Assembly: GCA_021396245.1 (NCBI GenBank)
Contig: WNYE01000072.1
Span: 1 to 64,000, forward strand
DNA length: 64,000 nt
Direction of reading: 5' to 3'
Source: Sporothrix humicola
Taxonomy: Eukaryota; Ascomycota; Sordariomycetes; Ophiostomatales; Ophiostomataceae
Within the stretch, counting starts at the first letter, position 1. Every line of letters begins with the position of its first letter. The notes under the pieces are model-generated. The model was not told the origin of the DNA. It saw only the letters and a program-made list of their open reading frames with translations, and did not search any database. Below, in pieces: positions 33,278 through 42,922 of this stretch. Position numbers and translations under genes: made by a program.

Positions 33278-36166
33278 ATGCAGAGGAAGGCTGCACGAGA
33301 AGGGGGCAAGGGCACGAAAGCGGCAAGAGCGACGACACAGACACAGACAGGAACGGCAGGAGCAGCGCAATCACAAACGGAAGGCGCATCACACACGACA
33401 GGACCAGCGTCCACGGAAAGTGCGACCATGGCAGGACAAACTGCAGGAGCGACCGCCAGCTCAGGGGCAGGGGCAAACCAAGATGCCTCCAAGTCCACAC
33501 CACAGGACAACTCGCCGGCATCGTCGGCCGCCACAAACACACAACCAGCCGCCGCCGGTGCCGCGCCGGCCGCGCCCAAACGACAGCGTGTCTCCCGCGC
33601 GTGCGACCAGTGCCGAGCCATGCGCGAGAAATGCGACGGCGCTCAGCCGCACTGCTCGTCGTGTGTCTCGCAGCATAGAGCGTGCACCTACAAGACAAGC
33701 CCCAAGAAGCGGGGTGTCCAGACGGGGTACATTCGCACCTTGGAACTCACGCTCTCGTCGCTGCTCGACGAAGTGCCGGGCTGCGCCGACGCACTGGACG
33801 GCCTGTTTGGCCGCCACGGTGGGGAAGCGGCACAGCGCCTGTTCAACCCCGAGGTGAACGCGGCGAACCCCGCGCAGCAGCAGAAAGACCTGGAGCGGCA
33901 CAACCGCCTGCACCGGCGCTGGCACAAGAGCCGCGCGCGCCGCGAGATCAACCGGCTGCTGTCGACGGACGGCTTCAGTGCGGGGGTGTCGCGGCCGCTG
34001 TCCGACCGGGCGGGCTCCGACGAGGATACCGATCAGGAGGCTGCGGGAAGTGGAGGACAGGCCAGTCGACCGCAGGTGACATCCGCCGTCACTTGGTCAC
34101 CCTCGGAAAACACAATCCCCTCGCCCCTCTCCGGCCACGACGATCCTTCTTTTCCCCTCTCACAACCCTCTCGAACACCACTCCCGCCTAACCACTGGCG
34201 TTTGCTCGACGTCTACTTTTCCTACACGCACTGCTGGTTCCCCATCCTCGAGCGCCAGGACGTGCTCAAGGCCGTCTACCAGTACGAGCGCGAGCTGGGG
34301 GAGCCGACGTCTGCGCCAGCACAGTCGTCGTCATCGACATCGGCGGCAACAGCAGAACTCTGGAGCGTTCTGGCACTGGCCTCTTTCCAAGATGCAGCCG
34401 CCCGAAAGCAAGCACAACAAGACCCTACACAAACACCCTCTACTTCCACGACTACCAACACCACATGGCCATCATGGCCCCCGCACCGCATCTACAACAT
34501 TGCCCGACAAATGATCCCGCTCGACGACGGGCCCTTTGAAGTCCAGCACGCCCGTGCCCTGCTGCTGCTGGCCCTCGTGAACATTGGCCGGCGACGATAC
34601 ACGGCGGCGCGCGTGCTCGTGTCGCTGGCACGCCAGATCGTCCAGGATGCCGACTGTCTGGCCCGCGTCACCGACTACAACCATGGCCAGCACGGGTACG
34701 GGCCCATGTCCATGCGCCGCCGCATCGTCGACGCCGTCACGAGCGGCTGCAGCATTCTCGACGCGTTCGTCTCCATCGTGCGCTCGTCATTAAGACCGCA
34801 ACAGCCACCGCAACAACACCCAACCATCCGACACACCCCCACCACACCCCAGCACCAGTTCTACCCGCCCGCCGTACCCGAAGACGGCCTCGACGAGTGG
34901 CAGCCGTGGGTGCCGTGCATCGGCTTTGGCGTCGAGGACGCGGCGTCCGAGCGGAGTCCGGCGTATTCTTTGACAACCTTTAACCAGCTGCACGCCCTCT
35001 TTACGTGCATGCAGCAGCAGGCCCAGAACCAGGGACACAGACACGCATCGTCGCCCACAGACTACAACGACGTCATTGCAGCGGCTGGCATTGGGTACAC
35101 AGCCGACGGCGACGCGCTCGACCGCGTTCTACGCCCAGACGTGCCCTTCTCTGCGTTTGTGCGGTCCAACGAACGACTCTCCGCAGCCGTCCCGTCGGCC
35201 TACATTCTCCGCATCACCTATTTGTGGATGCAGGTTCTTCTTTCGTTCTCCAGTCGACCCAGTGGCCAAGGACAACGCTCCGACGCCGACGCCCGCATCC
35301 ACCTGCTCGCCGACGTCCTCGATCAGTTTGTCGCCCGCTTTGGCGCGGCTGGTGCGCCGCCGACGCTCGTGTCGTGCGTCGTGACCGTCGTCGAGCATCC
35401 TTCTTTTAAGTTATTGCCGCCGCCACTGCAGCAGCGGCTCTGCGTGCTGGGCGATTCTTTAGAGGCGGTCTGGCATGTCCCAGAGCAGCAAACACAAGGG
35501 CAGAAGCAGCAGCAACAACAGCAACAGCTGCCGATGCCGGCCGTGCCGACAACAACACCACGGTCGAATGCAGTCCTGCGACAGAAACTGACGCCGACAG
35601 CCGCGCCGACAAGCAACCCGCCCGTCACGGTCTACCAGTCTGCCAGTCCCGAGGCTGCGGTAGTGCACCAACAGCAGCAGCAGCAAAGACCGGCAAGACA
35701 TCATAGAATGTCGTTTCTCGAGCCACAGTCACAACAGACACAGCCTCCTCCATCACAAACACAGCAAACACCAGATGTAAACATGTACAACGGAACTGCC
35801 CAGGGACAACAACAACCACATGCCCCCTCCTTTGGCTTCCACCCGCTCCCCATCTCGCCGCCCACCGCAGGCACCGTCAGCGGCGACCACCATTCGAGCA
35901 CGAATTATCCGGCGCACAGCCAGCCCATCATGGCGACGCCTTATAGCGACGGGATGGCCGTCGACAGCAGTACTACAGGCGGCAGCTTTGACGGCCCCCC
36001 GTTTAGCGGCGCGCCCGGCACCAACACGCTCGACTACGAAGCTCTGCTGGACGACCTGTCGGCCGTCGACTATCTGGACAGACTGGACGCCGACATTGGC
36101 CCCCAGTTCATGGCCAACCTCGGCTTTGCGCCGGGCATGGACAACAACTTGATATGGAATCCATGA
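33278..36166 (+). CDS. qa-1F: Quinate pathway Zn2Cys6 transcriptional activator
   Basis: 962 aa from the first in-frame ATG, at 33278 (MQRKAAREGG). The frame is open back to 33221, just after a TTCAG that could be an acceptor for an unseen upstream exon. The binuclear zinc cluster reads CDQC-x6-C-x6-CSSC-x6-C (around residues 109-135). A basic linker and the QTGYIRTLELTLSSLL helix, probably for dimerisation, follow. A fungal-specific transcription factor middle region starts around HWRLLDVYFSYTHCWFPILER. Gln-rich tracts and an acidic C-terminus (LDYEALLDDLSAVDYLDRLDAD) resemble an activation domain. QA-1F proteins bind a 16-bp palindrome upstream of qa genes; a perfect copy lies upstream of qa-y. 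Confidence 0.92.
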   Translation: MQRKAAREGGKGTKAARATTQTQTGTAGAAQSQTEGASHTTGPASTESATMAGQTAGATASSGAGANQDASKSTPQDNSPASSAATNTQPAAAGAAPAAPKRQRVSRACDQCRAMREKCDGAQPHCSSCVSQHRACTYKTSPKKRGVQTGYIRTLELTLSSLLDEVPGCADALDGLFGRHGGEAAQRLFNPEVNAANPAQQQKDLERHNRLHRRWHKSRARREINRLLSTDGFSAGVSRPLSDRAGSDEDTDQEAAGSGGQASRPQVTSAVTWSPSENTIPSPLSGHDDPSFPLSQPSRTPLPPNHWRLLDVYFSYTHCWFPILERQDVLKAVYQYERELGEPTSAPAQSSSSTSAATAELWSVLALASFQDAAARKQAQQDPTQTPSTSTTTNTTWPSWPPHRIYNIARQMIPLDDGPFEVQHARALLLLALVNIGRRRYTAARVLVSLARQIVQDADCLARVTDYNHGQHGYGPMSMRRRIVDAVTSGCSILDAFVSIVRSSLRPQQPPQQHPTIRHTPTTPQHQFYPPAVPEDGLDEWQPWVPCIGFGVEDAASERSPAYSLTTFNQLHALFTCMQQQAQNQGHRHASSPTDYNDVIAAAGIGYTADGDALDRVLRPDVPFSAFVRSNERLSAAVPSAYILRITYLWMQVLLSFSSRPSGQGQRSDADARIHLLADVLDQFVARFGAAGAPPTLVSCVVTVVEHPSFKLLPPPLQQRLCVLGDSLEAVWHVPEQQTQGQKQQQQQQQLPMPAVPTTTPRSNAVLRQKLTPTAAPTSNPPVTVYQSASPEAAVVHQQQQQQRPARHHRMSFLEPQSQQTQPPPSQTQQTPDVNMYNGTAQGQQQPHAPSFGFHPLPISPPTAGTVSGDHHSSTNYPAHSQPIMATPYSDGMAVDSSTTGGSFDGPPFSGAPGTNTLDYEALLDDLSAVDYLDRLDADIGPQFMANLGFAPGMDNNLIWNP

Positions 36167-38587
36167 GAGTACAGAGTACTGCGAAGCAGTGCTCTGACAA
36201 GAGGAGGGAGAAACAGATACCCAGACAGCCTGTAGGGCTGCCGACTTGACTTGTTCGACTTGTCGACTGACCTATCACCTCCACGTTGTGTAATAATGAG
36301 AGATATTCCATTTTGATCTTGGATCGTCAACAGACTTTTTTGACTTGGCATTTTGATTCGTCCATTCTGACTTTTGACAAATGCATTTCCAATGCGCCTT
36401 TTTGTCCTTGTCCCGTCTTGCCGTCGGTTGTTGGCAGTCCTGCATCGGATTGTGCATCGTCATCTCCATCGACGCCTTGATGAGTTGCGACATTTTCAAA
36501 ATCTTCTCCAAAATGAGGACCCAATGGAGTATTATCCATGGAGAACCCAAATGGAGAAACTCCAACTTACTCAGGGCACTTACAAGCTTGACAAACAGAA
36601 ACAGGAACCCCAACTCCAACAGAAAGGAAAGGTCCAAAGGGGCATTCCGACAGGAACAGGGACTCAACAATTTGATTCCGGTCAGGCTGGTTTTATGCGG
36701 AAAATGCCCACAAGGCCTGCGCTGTGTTACTGCTGTGTGGCTGTCGTGAGTATTCTTCCGGACAGACTCTCGTTTTCTGCTGACATCCACTTACACAGTA
36801 CACTGCACTCACTGCATCCACCAATCCAAGGCCGGCTGTTTGTTGACCACGGACACGGGGCTCTCCAAAGCATTCTCCATGCAGCGAATCCACGACTCCA
36901 CGACTCCCCGTGTTCAACTCCATGTTTTTAGTTTTCAGTTTTCAGTTTTCAGTCTTCATCCGGTTTTTGTTGCATCTCTCTTCTTCTACTTCCGTCAATG
37001 CCACCCTGGCCGGCCAATCTTACTCTTGGAATTGGCGATTCGTCGTCTGGTGACCTTTTGGTGACCTTTTGGCGATGCTTCTGGTGATTCTTTTTCCTGT
37101 AAGCATATTTTACAGACAGGACGTTACCCACCACCGGGAAAAGATTCATCTGCCCCTGTCGTCTCTCCAGCCCACCCTCCTCCACCTTCCTTTCACCACC
37201 TCACTCACATCCGGCTGTCCGTTCTCCCAGTGGTGTGTCTTGATGCTGAGTGGATACGACCCCAATTCTTGGGAGGAGCACACCAAGAAATCCCCAAATC
37301 AACTACCGTGATCAGACGCCGTCGACTCGCACTAACAAGCACTAACACGTTTTTATCGATCCGTGGGCACGCTACGACGCTGTGGCGAAACCCACCGGCA
37401 GTGCACCCTCTCCTGCACCACCCTCCCGGGATAAACACTTATCCACCGCTGTCGCTGTCACTGCCACGGCCAACGCCGCAACACCGGCCCTCTGTCGAAT
37501 CTGGGGCACAATCCGGGGTCACCTGGCAGACAAGACAGTACGGAAAACGCCGTAAAATCAGCACAAAACCGCCACAGCGACTAGTGACGCCTGGAACAAA
37601 AGAACAAAAGACAAACCGCCAAAACGCCAACGCCTAGACTTGTGATAGCGCAGGAATACCGCCTCAGGAGCGCCAAAGGAACCGTACGGCCACTAAATCT
37701 AGTTGCCCAAGACCCAAGGTCCACTGGAGTCGGCGACCCACGTTGTTCGAGATTTTTTTCCCGGCATCGTGGTTGGAGAGAGTTTTTCGAGAGCGATTTC
37801 AGTCTTTTCCTTGGAGTCACAGTTGACAAAGTCCTCACACTCGTTCGTCTCCTCCACACCTTGGAAGAACGTTCCTTACATCGTTCACATCTTGTGGTGT
37901 GCTGACAGTCTTGTTTGTTTTCCCGTCTCTTCTGTATCTCTCTCTCCCTCTGATTCCTGATTCTTGTTCTTCCACAACTCCCAACACCCACACATCTCCA
38001 CGTTGTCACCCTTGCTGGGTTCGGTGTTGGAGCTCCGTGCACGTTCTTTCCTCGTTTCCTCACTCGTTTCTCTGCTCGTTATTGTCTCATTCTCTTGTCC
38101 TGTGGTCCGTTGATCACTCGTTTCTCATCCTCCGCGTCACCATCTCCCGTTCGTCCACCCCTTCTCGTCTGTCTTGTTTCTTCTTCCGATTATCCATCCT
38201 CCTTTTTGTTCTTCTCTCCCCACGCTTCACTTTCTTCCCGTTCTCCAGCTTCTCCGCATCCTCCCCATCTCATGCTACCCTGAACTGGCAATTCTCTTTC
38301 CCACCGGCCCTTTTTGTCTTCCTTCCTCCCCTTCCTCCCCTTCGTTTCTTTTCCCTCCCTCCACCCCCCCTACCCCGGTCACTCTTAGTCTTGGCTCGAC
38401 ACGCGCCTTAGTCCCCGTCTTCTCTCTCTTCGTCCCCGTCCTCCACATCAGATATATAATATCGCCGTCGTCTCGTTCCTTGTCCATCCCTTCTCATCCA
38501 TCATCATCAACAACACTGATCATCCGGTGATCTCTCATTCTTTCTTCATCACCACATTATTGTCTTGTCTTCCCTCATACCCCCACC
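36167..38587. promoter_or_regulatory. Long qa-y upstream region
   Basis: 2.4 kb without a recognised gene; open frames here look random. It contains the perfect QA-1F 16-mer at 37429-37444. The last 600 bp are very pyrimidine-rich and include a TATATAATA box at ~38453, followed by CACCATG at the qa-y start. Confidence 0.6.
37429..37444. promoter_or_regulatory. Perfect QA-1F activator site
   Basis: GGATAAACACTTATCC fits all 16 positions of the QA-1F consensus GGRTAARYRYTTATCC. It lies about 1.14 kb upstream of the qa-y start and 1.26 kb downstream of the qa-1F stop. Confidence 0.8.
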
Positions 38588-40180
38588 ATGTCTATTCTCG
38601 CCCTCCGCGAGGACCGGCCGACGCCCAAGGCGGTCTACAACTGGCGCATCTATGTCTGTGCCGCCATTGTCTCGTGGGCGTCGTGCATGATCGGCTACGA
38701 CTCGGCCTTTATCGGCACCACCATTGCCCTGCCCTCGTTCATCGAGGAATTCGACCTCGACAGCTACTCTTCCTCCAAGCGCGCTCTGATTTCCGCCAAC
38801 ATTGTCTCGGTGTACCAGGCCGGCGCCTTCTTTGGTTCCCTGTTCGCCTACGTCTCGTCCTACTTTTTGGGCCGCCGCAAGTCGCTGTGGCTGTTTTCCG
38901 TGCTCTTCATTGCCGGCGCCGGCGCCATGCTGGCTGCCAACGCCGAGCGCGGTTTGAATGTCATCATCGGCTCGCGTTTCCTGGCGGGTGTCGGCATCGG
39001 CGGCGCCTCCAACATGGTCCCCATTTACATTTCCGAGCTGTCGCCGCCGGCCATCCGCGGCCGTCTCGTCGGCATTTACGAGTTGGGCTGGCAGATTGGC
39101 GGCCTCGTCGGTTTCTGGATCAACTACGGCATCAGCGAGCACCTGCCCGTCAACAACACGCAGTGGCTGATCCCCTTTGCCGTCCAGCTGATCCCCGCCG
39201 GCCTGCTGCTGATTGGCAGCATCTGGGTCCCCGAGTCGCCGCGCTGGCTGTTTACAAAGGGCCGCCGCGAGGAGGCTATGAAGGTGCTGTGCTGGCTGCG
39301 CCAGCTGCCGGCCGAGGACACGTACATGCTGCAGGAGGTGGCCTACATTGACGAGGAGCTGGCGCGCTTCCGCGACGAGGTCGGCGCCGGCTTCTTCAAG
39401 CCCTTCCGCGCGCTCAAGCAGGGCCGCGTGCAGTGGCGCTTCTTCTTGGGCGGCATGCTCTTCCTCTGGCAGAACGCCACCGGCATCAACGCCATCAACT
39501 ATTATAGTCCTACCGTGTTCAAGACGCTCGGCATTACCGGCACCAACACGGGCTTCTTGACCACCGGCATTTTCGGTGTCGTCAAGACCGCCCTCACCAT
39601 CGTCTGGCTGCTGTACCTGATCGACCGTCTCGGCCGCCGCAATTTGTTGATGTTCGGCTCGCTCGCCGGCAGTGTCTGCATGTGGATCATTGGCGCTTTG
39701 GTGAAAGACGTCATCCCCAAGGTCGACGCGAGCAAGGGCATGAGCTCGGGCGGCATCGCCGCCATCTTCTTCTTTTATCTGTGGACCGCCGTCTACACCC
39801 CCTCGTGGAACGGCACCCCCTGGGTCATCAACTCGGAAATGTTCGACCAGAACACCCGCTCGCTCGGCCAGGCGTCGGCCGCCGCCAACAACTGGTTCTG
39901 GAACTTTTTGATCTCCCGCTTCACCCCCCAGATGTTCCTCAAGATGGGCTACGGCGTCTACTTCTTTTTTGCGTCTTTGATGATTTTGAGCTTCGTCTTT
40001 GTCTTCTTCCTCGTCCCCGAGACAAAGGCCATCCCCCTCGAGCAGATGGACCGCCTCTTCTCCCACCGCCCCGTCCGCGGCGCCCACGCCGTCGTCATGG
40101 ACGAGCTGGCCCGCATCAACGAGGTCCAGCGCGAGGATCTCGAGGAGAAGCCGGCTACCATGGCTCAGGAGTATGCTTAA
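38588..40180 (+). CDS. qa-y: Quinate permease (MFS sugar-porter family)
   Basis: 530 aa starting in a strong CACCATGT context. N-terminal MSILALREDRPTPKAVYNWR is characteristic of QA-Y/QutD quinate permeases. About twelve membrane segments carry the sugar-porter signatures: GRRK between helices 2 and 3, the PESPRWL motif after helix 6, a QNATGINAINYYSP block in helix 7, and PETKAIPLEQMDRLF at the end. It brings quinate across the plasma membrane. Compared with the order I recall for Neurospora (qa-y between qa-3 and qa-1S), it lies here at the far end beyond qa-1F. Confidence 0.93.
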   Translation: MSILALREDRPTPKAVYNWRIYVCAAIVSWASCMIGYDSAFIGTTIALPSFIEEFDLDSYSSSKRALISANIVSVYQAGAFFGSLFAYVSSYFLGRRKSLWLFSVLFIAGAGAMLAANAERGLNVIIGSRFLAGVGIGGASNMVPIYISELSPPAIRGRLVGIYELGWQIGGLVGFWINYGISEHLPVNNTQWLIPFAVQLIPAGLLLIGSIWVPESPRWLFTKGRREEAMKVLCWLRQLPAEDTYMLQEVAYIDEELARFRDEVGAGFFKPFRALKQGRVQWRFFLGGMLFLWQNATGINAINYYSPTVFKTLGITGTNTGFLTTGIFGVVKTALTIVWLLYLIDRLGRRNLLMFGSLAGSVCMWIIGALVKDVIPKVDASKGMSSGGIAAIFFFYLWTAVYTPSWNGTPWVINSEMFDQNTRSLGQASAAANNWFWNFLISRFTPQMFLKMGYGVYFFFASLMILSFVFVFFLVPETKAIPLEQMDRLFSHRPVRGAHAVVMDELARINEVQREDLEEKPATMAQEYA

Positions 40181-40540
40181 GCGACGATGCGTAGCATCAA
40201 GCTGTTTGACACGATGACTTGATTGACAAGTCTCTTTTCTTTCCTACTTTGTATACCATATCATACAATATACCATAGCAATACATTTCTTTATGTTCAT
40301 CTTTTGTTCATCATGTTCTTTTGAATACAGCGCAGTGATTCGTGTTGACGGAATGGGTGGCCAACAGGCACAGACTTTATACATGCCTAACTACAAACTG
40401 ACCTTTCATCACCGCACTTCCTCTGGATGCATCCAAACGGCCCTGGGCGACACTACATCGCTACACCTTTGCGGCTTCCTGTCTCACAAGTACTTCACCG
40501 TTGCTTCACTCAGAACTCATCCTTTCATTACCCCTTCATC

Positions 40541-40578
<38 letters not shown>

Positions 40579-40697
40579 CTTCTCCCCTCTCTTCTCCCCT
40601 CTCTTTTGCCCTCTCTGCTCTCTACCTCTTTTACACACTCGCTCTTTCACCCTGTCTTCATATGCCCACACAACACACTGTAACAACTTGAATACCA
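40181..40697. other. Intergenic with CT microsatellite
   Basis: 3' flank of qa-y and a short promoter. A (CT)n run of about 32 bp lies at 40544-40576. Nothing else seen. Confidence 0.6.
40544..40576 (+). repeat. (CT)n microsatellite
   Basis: Uninterrupted TC/CT dinucleotide run in the leader of the following gene. Confidence 0.9.
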
Positions 40698-41524
40698 ATG
40701 CAAACCTCATCTACTACAAACCGAGACACCTCTGATCACGAAGTACTCACCACAGCAATGGAGAACAAGAAAGAGGCATACAAGTGGCCTGTTGCTGAAC
40801 TGATACAGCTGGGTAAGAGCGTCGAAGCTCTCCATCAAGCTATCACCCGGGAGGCTGCCCGTGAGGCTGCCCGTGAGTATGAGGCACAGACTGAGGCAGA
40901 GGTGACGAATACGAAAAAAACGCAAGGCCGACATGATCACAGAATCCACGGCCGCATCTACAGCCAAAGACGAGACAGAGGCCGAGGCCATAGAAGACCT
41001 CCGGGCCAGAGTGGACCTAGACGACACCACGGATCACCTGCTCGCTACTGGAGATGCGCAGCCGTTCCTTCGTGCGGCCCACGCCGTATTCCTTCGCCGC
41101 TCTGCCGCAGCCATTCGAAAGTTTGTATTCAACGAGATCAGCATGGATGAGTTAAAAAGGGAACGGGATATTCTTACCGCATTCGAGAGCCACAAGTTCA
41201 CGGAAAGTATGTACCATATGCAATCACTGTACCGGGATACCGTCAACCAACTGTTCTAACATATATGCAATAGCCGAAGCGGCCACTGAGCAGCAGCCAA
41301 ATCCTGCCCTGGCTGCGGAAAACGAGGCACTTAAAGAAGAACTACGGAAATTGAAAGATGAAATTCGAAACGACAAGGCCAGGCAGGTAGCACCTGCTAA
41401 GATATTAGCTCGCCACAGCCGCCAGAGACGCAACGAACTGCATCCTGACCCAGAGTCTCTCAAACCGGTCAAGGGGAGGATGACGCGGGGTGCGAAGAGA
41501 GGCGCTCGGGGGGGTAGAGCTTGA
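40698..41524 (+). pseudogene. Small coiled-coil protein gene with apparent frameshift in an A7 run
   Basis: The first part opens at ATG 40698 and reads MENKKEAYKWPVAELIQLGK... (second ATG at 40758) up to an A7 run at 40914-40920. Coding character then continues in the next frame (RKADMITESTAASTAKDETEAEAIEDL). A 67-bp intron follows at 41207-41273 (GTATGT, branch TTCTAAC, acceptor TAG). The last exon encodes a charged coiled-coil (AAENEALKEELRKLKDEIR) and a basic Arg/Gly tail. No GT...AG pair removes the frame change at the A-run, so a one-base slip (lesion or sequence error) is the simplest reading. I do not recognise the family. The intact protein would be about 250 aa and cytosolic or nuclear. 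Confidence 0.45.
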
Positions 41525-42922
41525 TTGTGGCTGGCGAGAGGAACGGAACAGTGCGTTGCTTTCTACTTTAATAGTTGAAATACAAGAAACTTCTCATGAA
41601 GACTGTTTTCACAGCCTATAAGAATAAATCATAACCAGCCGTAGCTAAACAACCATGATCCTCTCGTCCGTGTTATTCTTTCTCTGTCCGCTTGTCGAAA
41701 TGCTGCAACTTGATCGACCGGTTGTGTGTCATTTTCCTTGCTTTCTGAATCTTGTGTTTGATTTTCTATTGTTGTCCGTTGCCATCTCGTTCTTGTCCTT
41801 TCATCTCCGTCTTGAAATGACCATCTATCAAAACCATAACCCTTCGACGGTGTAAACACCCCAGGTCAGTCTATCACTGTACATGTCATCACTTGGTTCG
41901 ACATATCCCTGCGACATCTTCGCTCGTCCACACCTTACCTTTTCTCTTCCTTCTCTTTCAATTAGTTGAGGCCAATCTTTGTGTCATCTCTATCATCATC
42001 TCCTTCTCATTCCATCCCGCCAAACCTTCTTTCCATTGTTATACCATATCCAGCCATCAACGCTGCCATCTTATTCAAAGCGGTATTCCATATTCAATAA
42101 CCCGAAGTGTCCCACCATGCTTACCCCATGTTCTAACAACTTATCTAATACATTCTCAACTCTCATCACTCTGTTCCTTAGTCACTTCCGTCCGTTGCCC
42201 ATCCATCATCCCTATCGTTCCCTTGTCCTGCCATATCATTTTCATTTTGTTCATCTTCACCCCTCAAATAATTATGTGCTCCAAATCCTGCTTCCACCAC
42301 ATCCTGGTTGATTGCTTGAATACTTCATTTGATTTCGTTCATTTGATTTCGTTTCCGTTGCCATCCAATACTTCACCATCAACTTCTCCGGTCAAAGCAG
42401 TGTACTGTTATCAAGCTCCCTGTCCATCAAGTCACCTCGTCTTATCCAATGCATTTTCAGCTACAGTCACTCTATTCTCCACTGTGTGCTGTTTTTCCGC
42501 CTTGCCTTGCTCCTTCTTTTGTTTGCCTTGTCATTTTGTCTATCCCTATCACTTGGAAAATTATGTGCACCACATCCCGCTTCATTGCTTGAATACTTCT
42601 TTTGATTTTCGATTATTGTGATTTCCATTTCATTTCTATTGTCGTTCCCAACCTAGTATCCTTTTCATGCCATACCCAACCATCAACTCCAACTATCAGC
42701 AACTCCAACCCAGTCTATTGTTACCAAGCCCATCCTGTCCCATGTAATACTATCCACAACTCCTATCGCTTCTTTTCTCAATATTGTCGTCATCGTCGTC
42801 GTCTTCTCTCGTCGTCGTCTTCTCTCGTCGTCGTCTTCTCTCGTCGTCGTCTTCTCTCGTCGTCGTCTTCTCTCGTCGTCGTTCGTCATCGTTATTTTGA
42901 TTTCGTTCGCCATCGTCATCCT
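41525..42922. other. Pyrimidine-rich region with degenerate ~280-bp tandem units
   Basis: Between ~42,040 and ~42,760 similar segments recur about every 270-290 bp. GCTTGAATACTTC is at 42314 and 42587. ATTATGTGC is at 42271 and 42560. CCATC-AAC-rich blocks are at ~42,052, 42,365 and 42,680. A plus-strand frame of 242 codons crosses the region without an ATG at its start and carries the duplicated words, so it is not called as a gene. Confidence 0.5.
42795..42885 (+). repeat. 16-bp tandem repeat
   Basis: About five copies of TCGTCGTCGTCTTCTC with exact 16-bp spacing (CTTCTC at 42803, 42819, 42835, 42851 and 42867). It lies just downstream of the alcohol dehydrogenase stop. Confidence 0.9.

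Noticed and set aside
38549..40087. 512-codon minus-strand frame opposite qa-y.
   Set aside because: Shadow of the permease gene; its composition mirrors third-position GC bias.
41893..42621. 242-codon plus-strand frame, hydrophobic.
   Set aside because: It begins at TTG, not ATG, lies in pyrimidine-rich repeat DNA and repeats its own words at the tandem spacing; likely chance.
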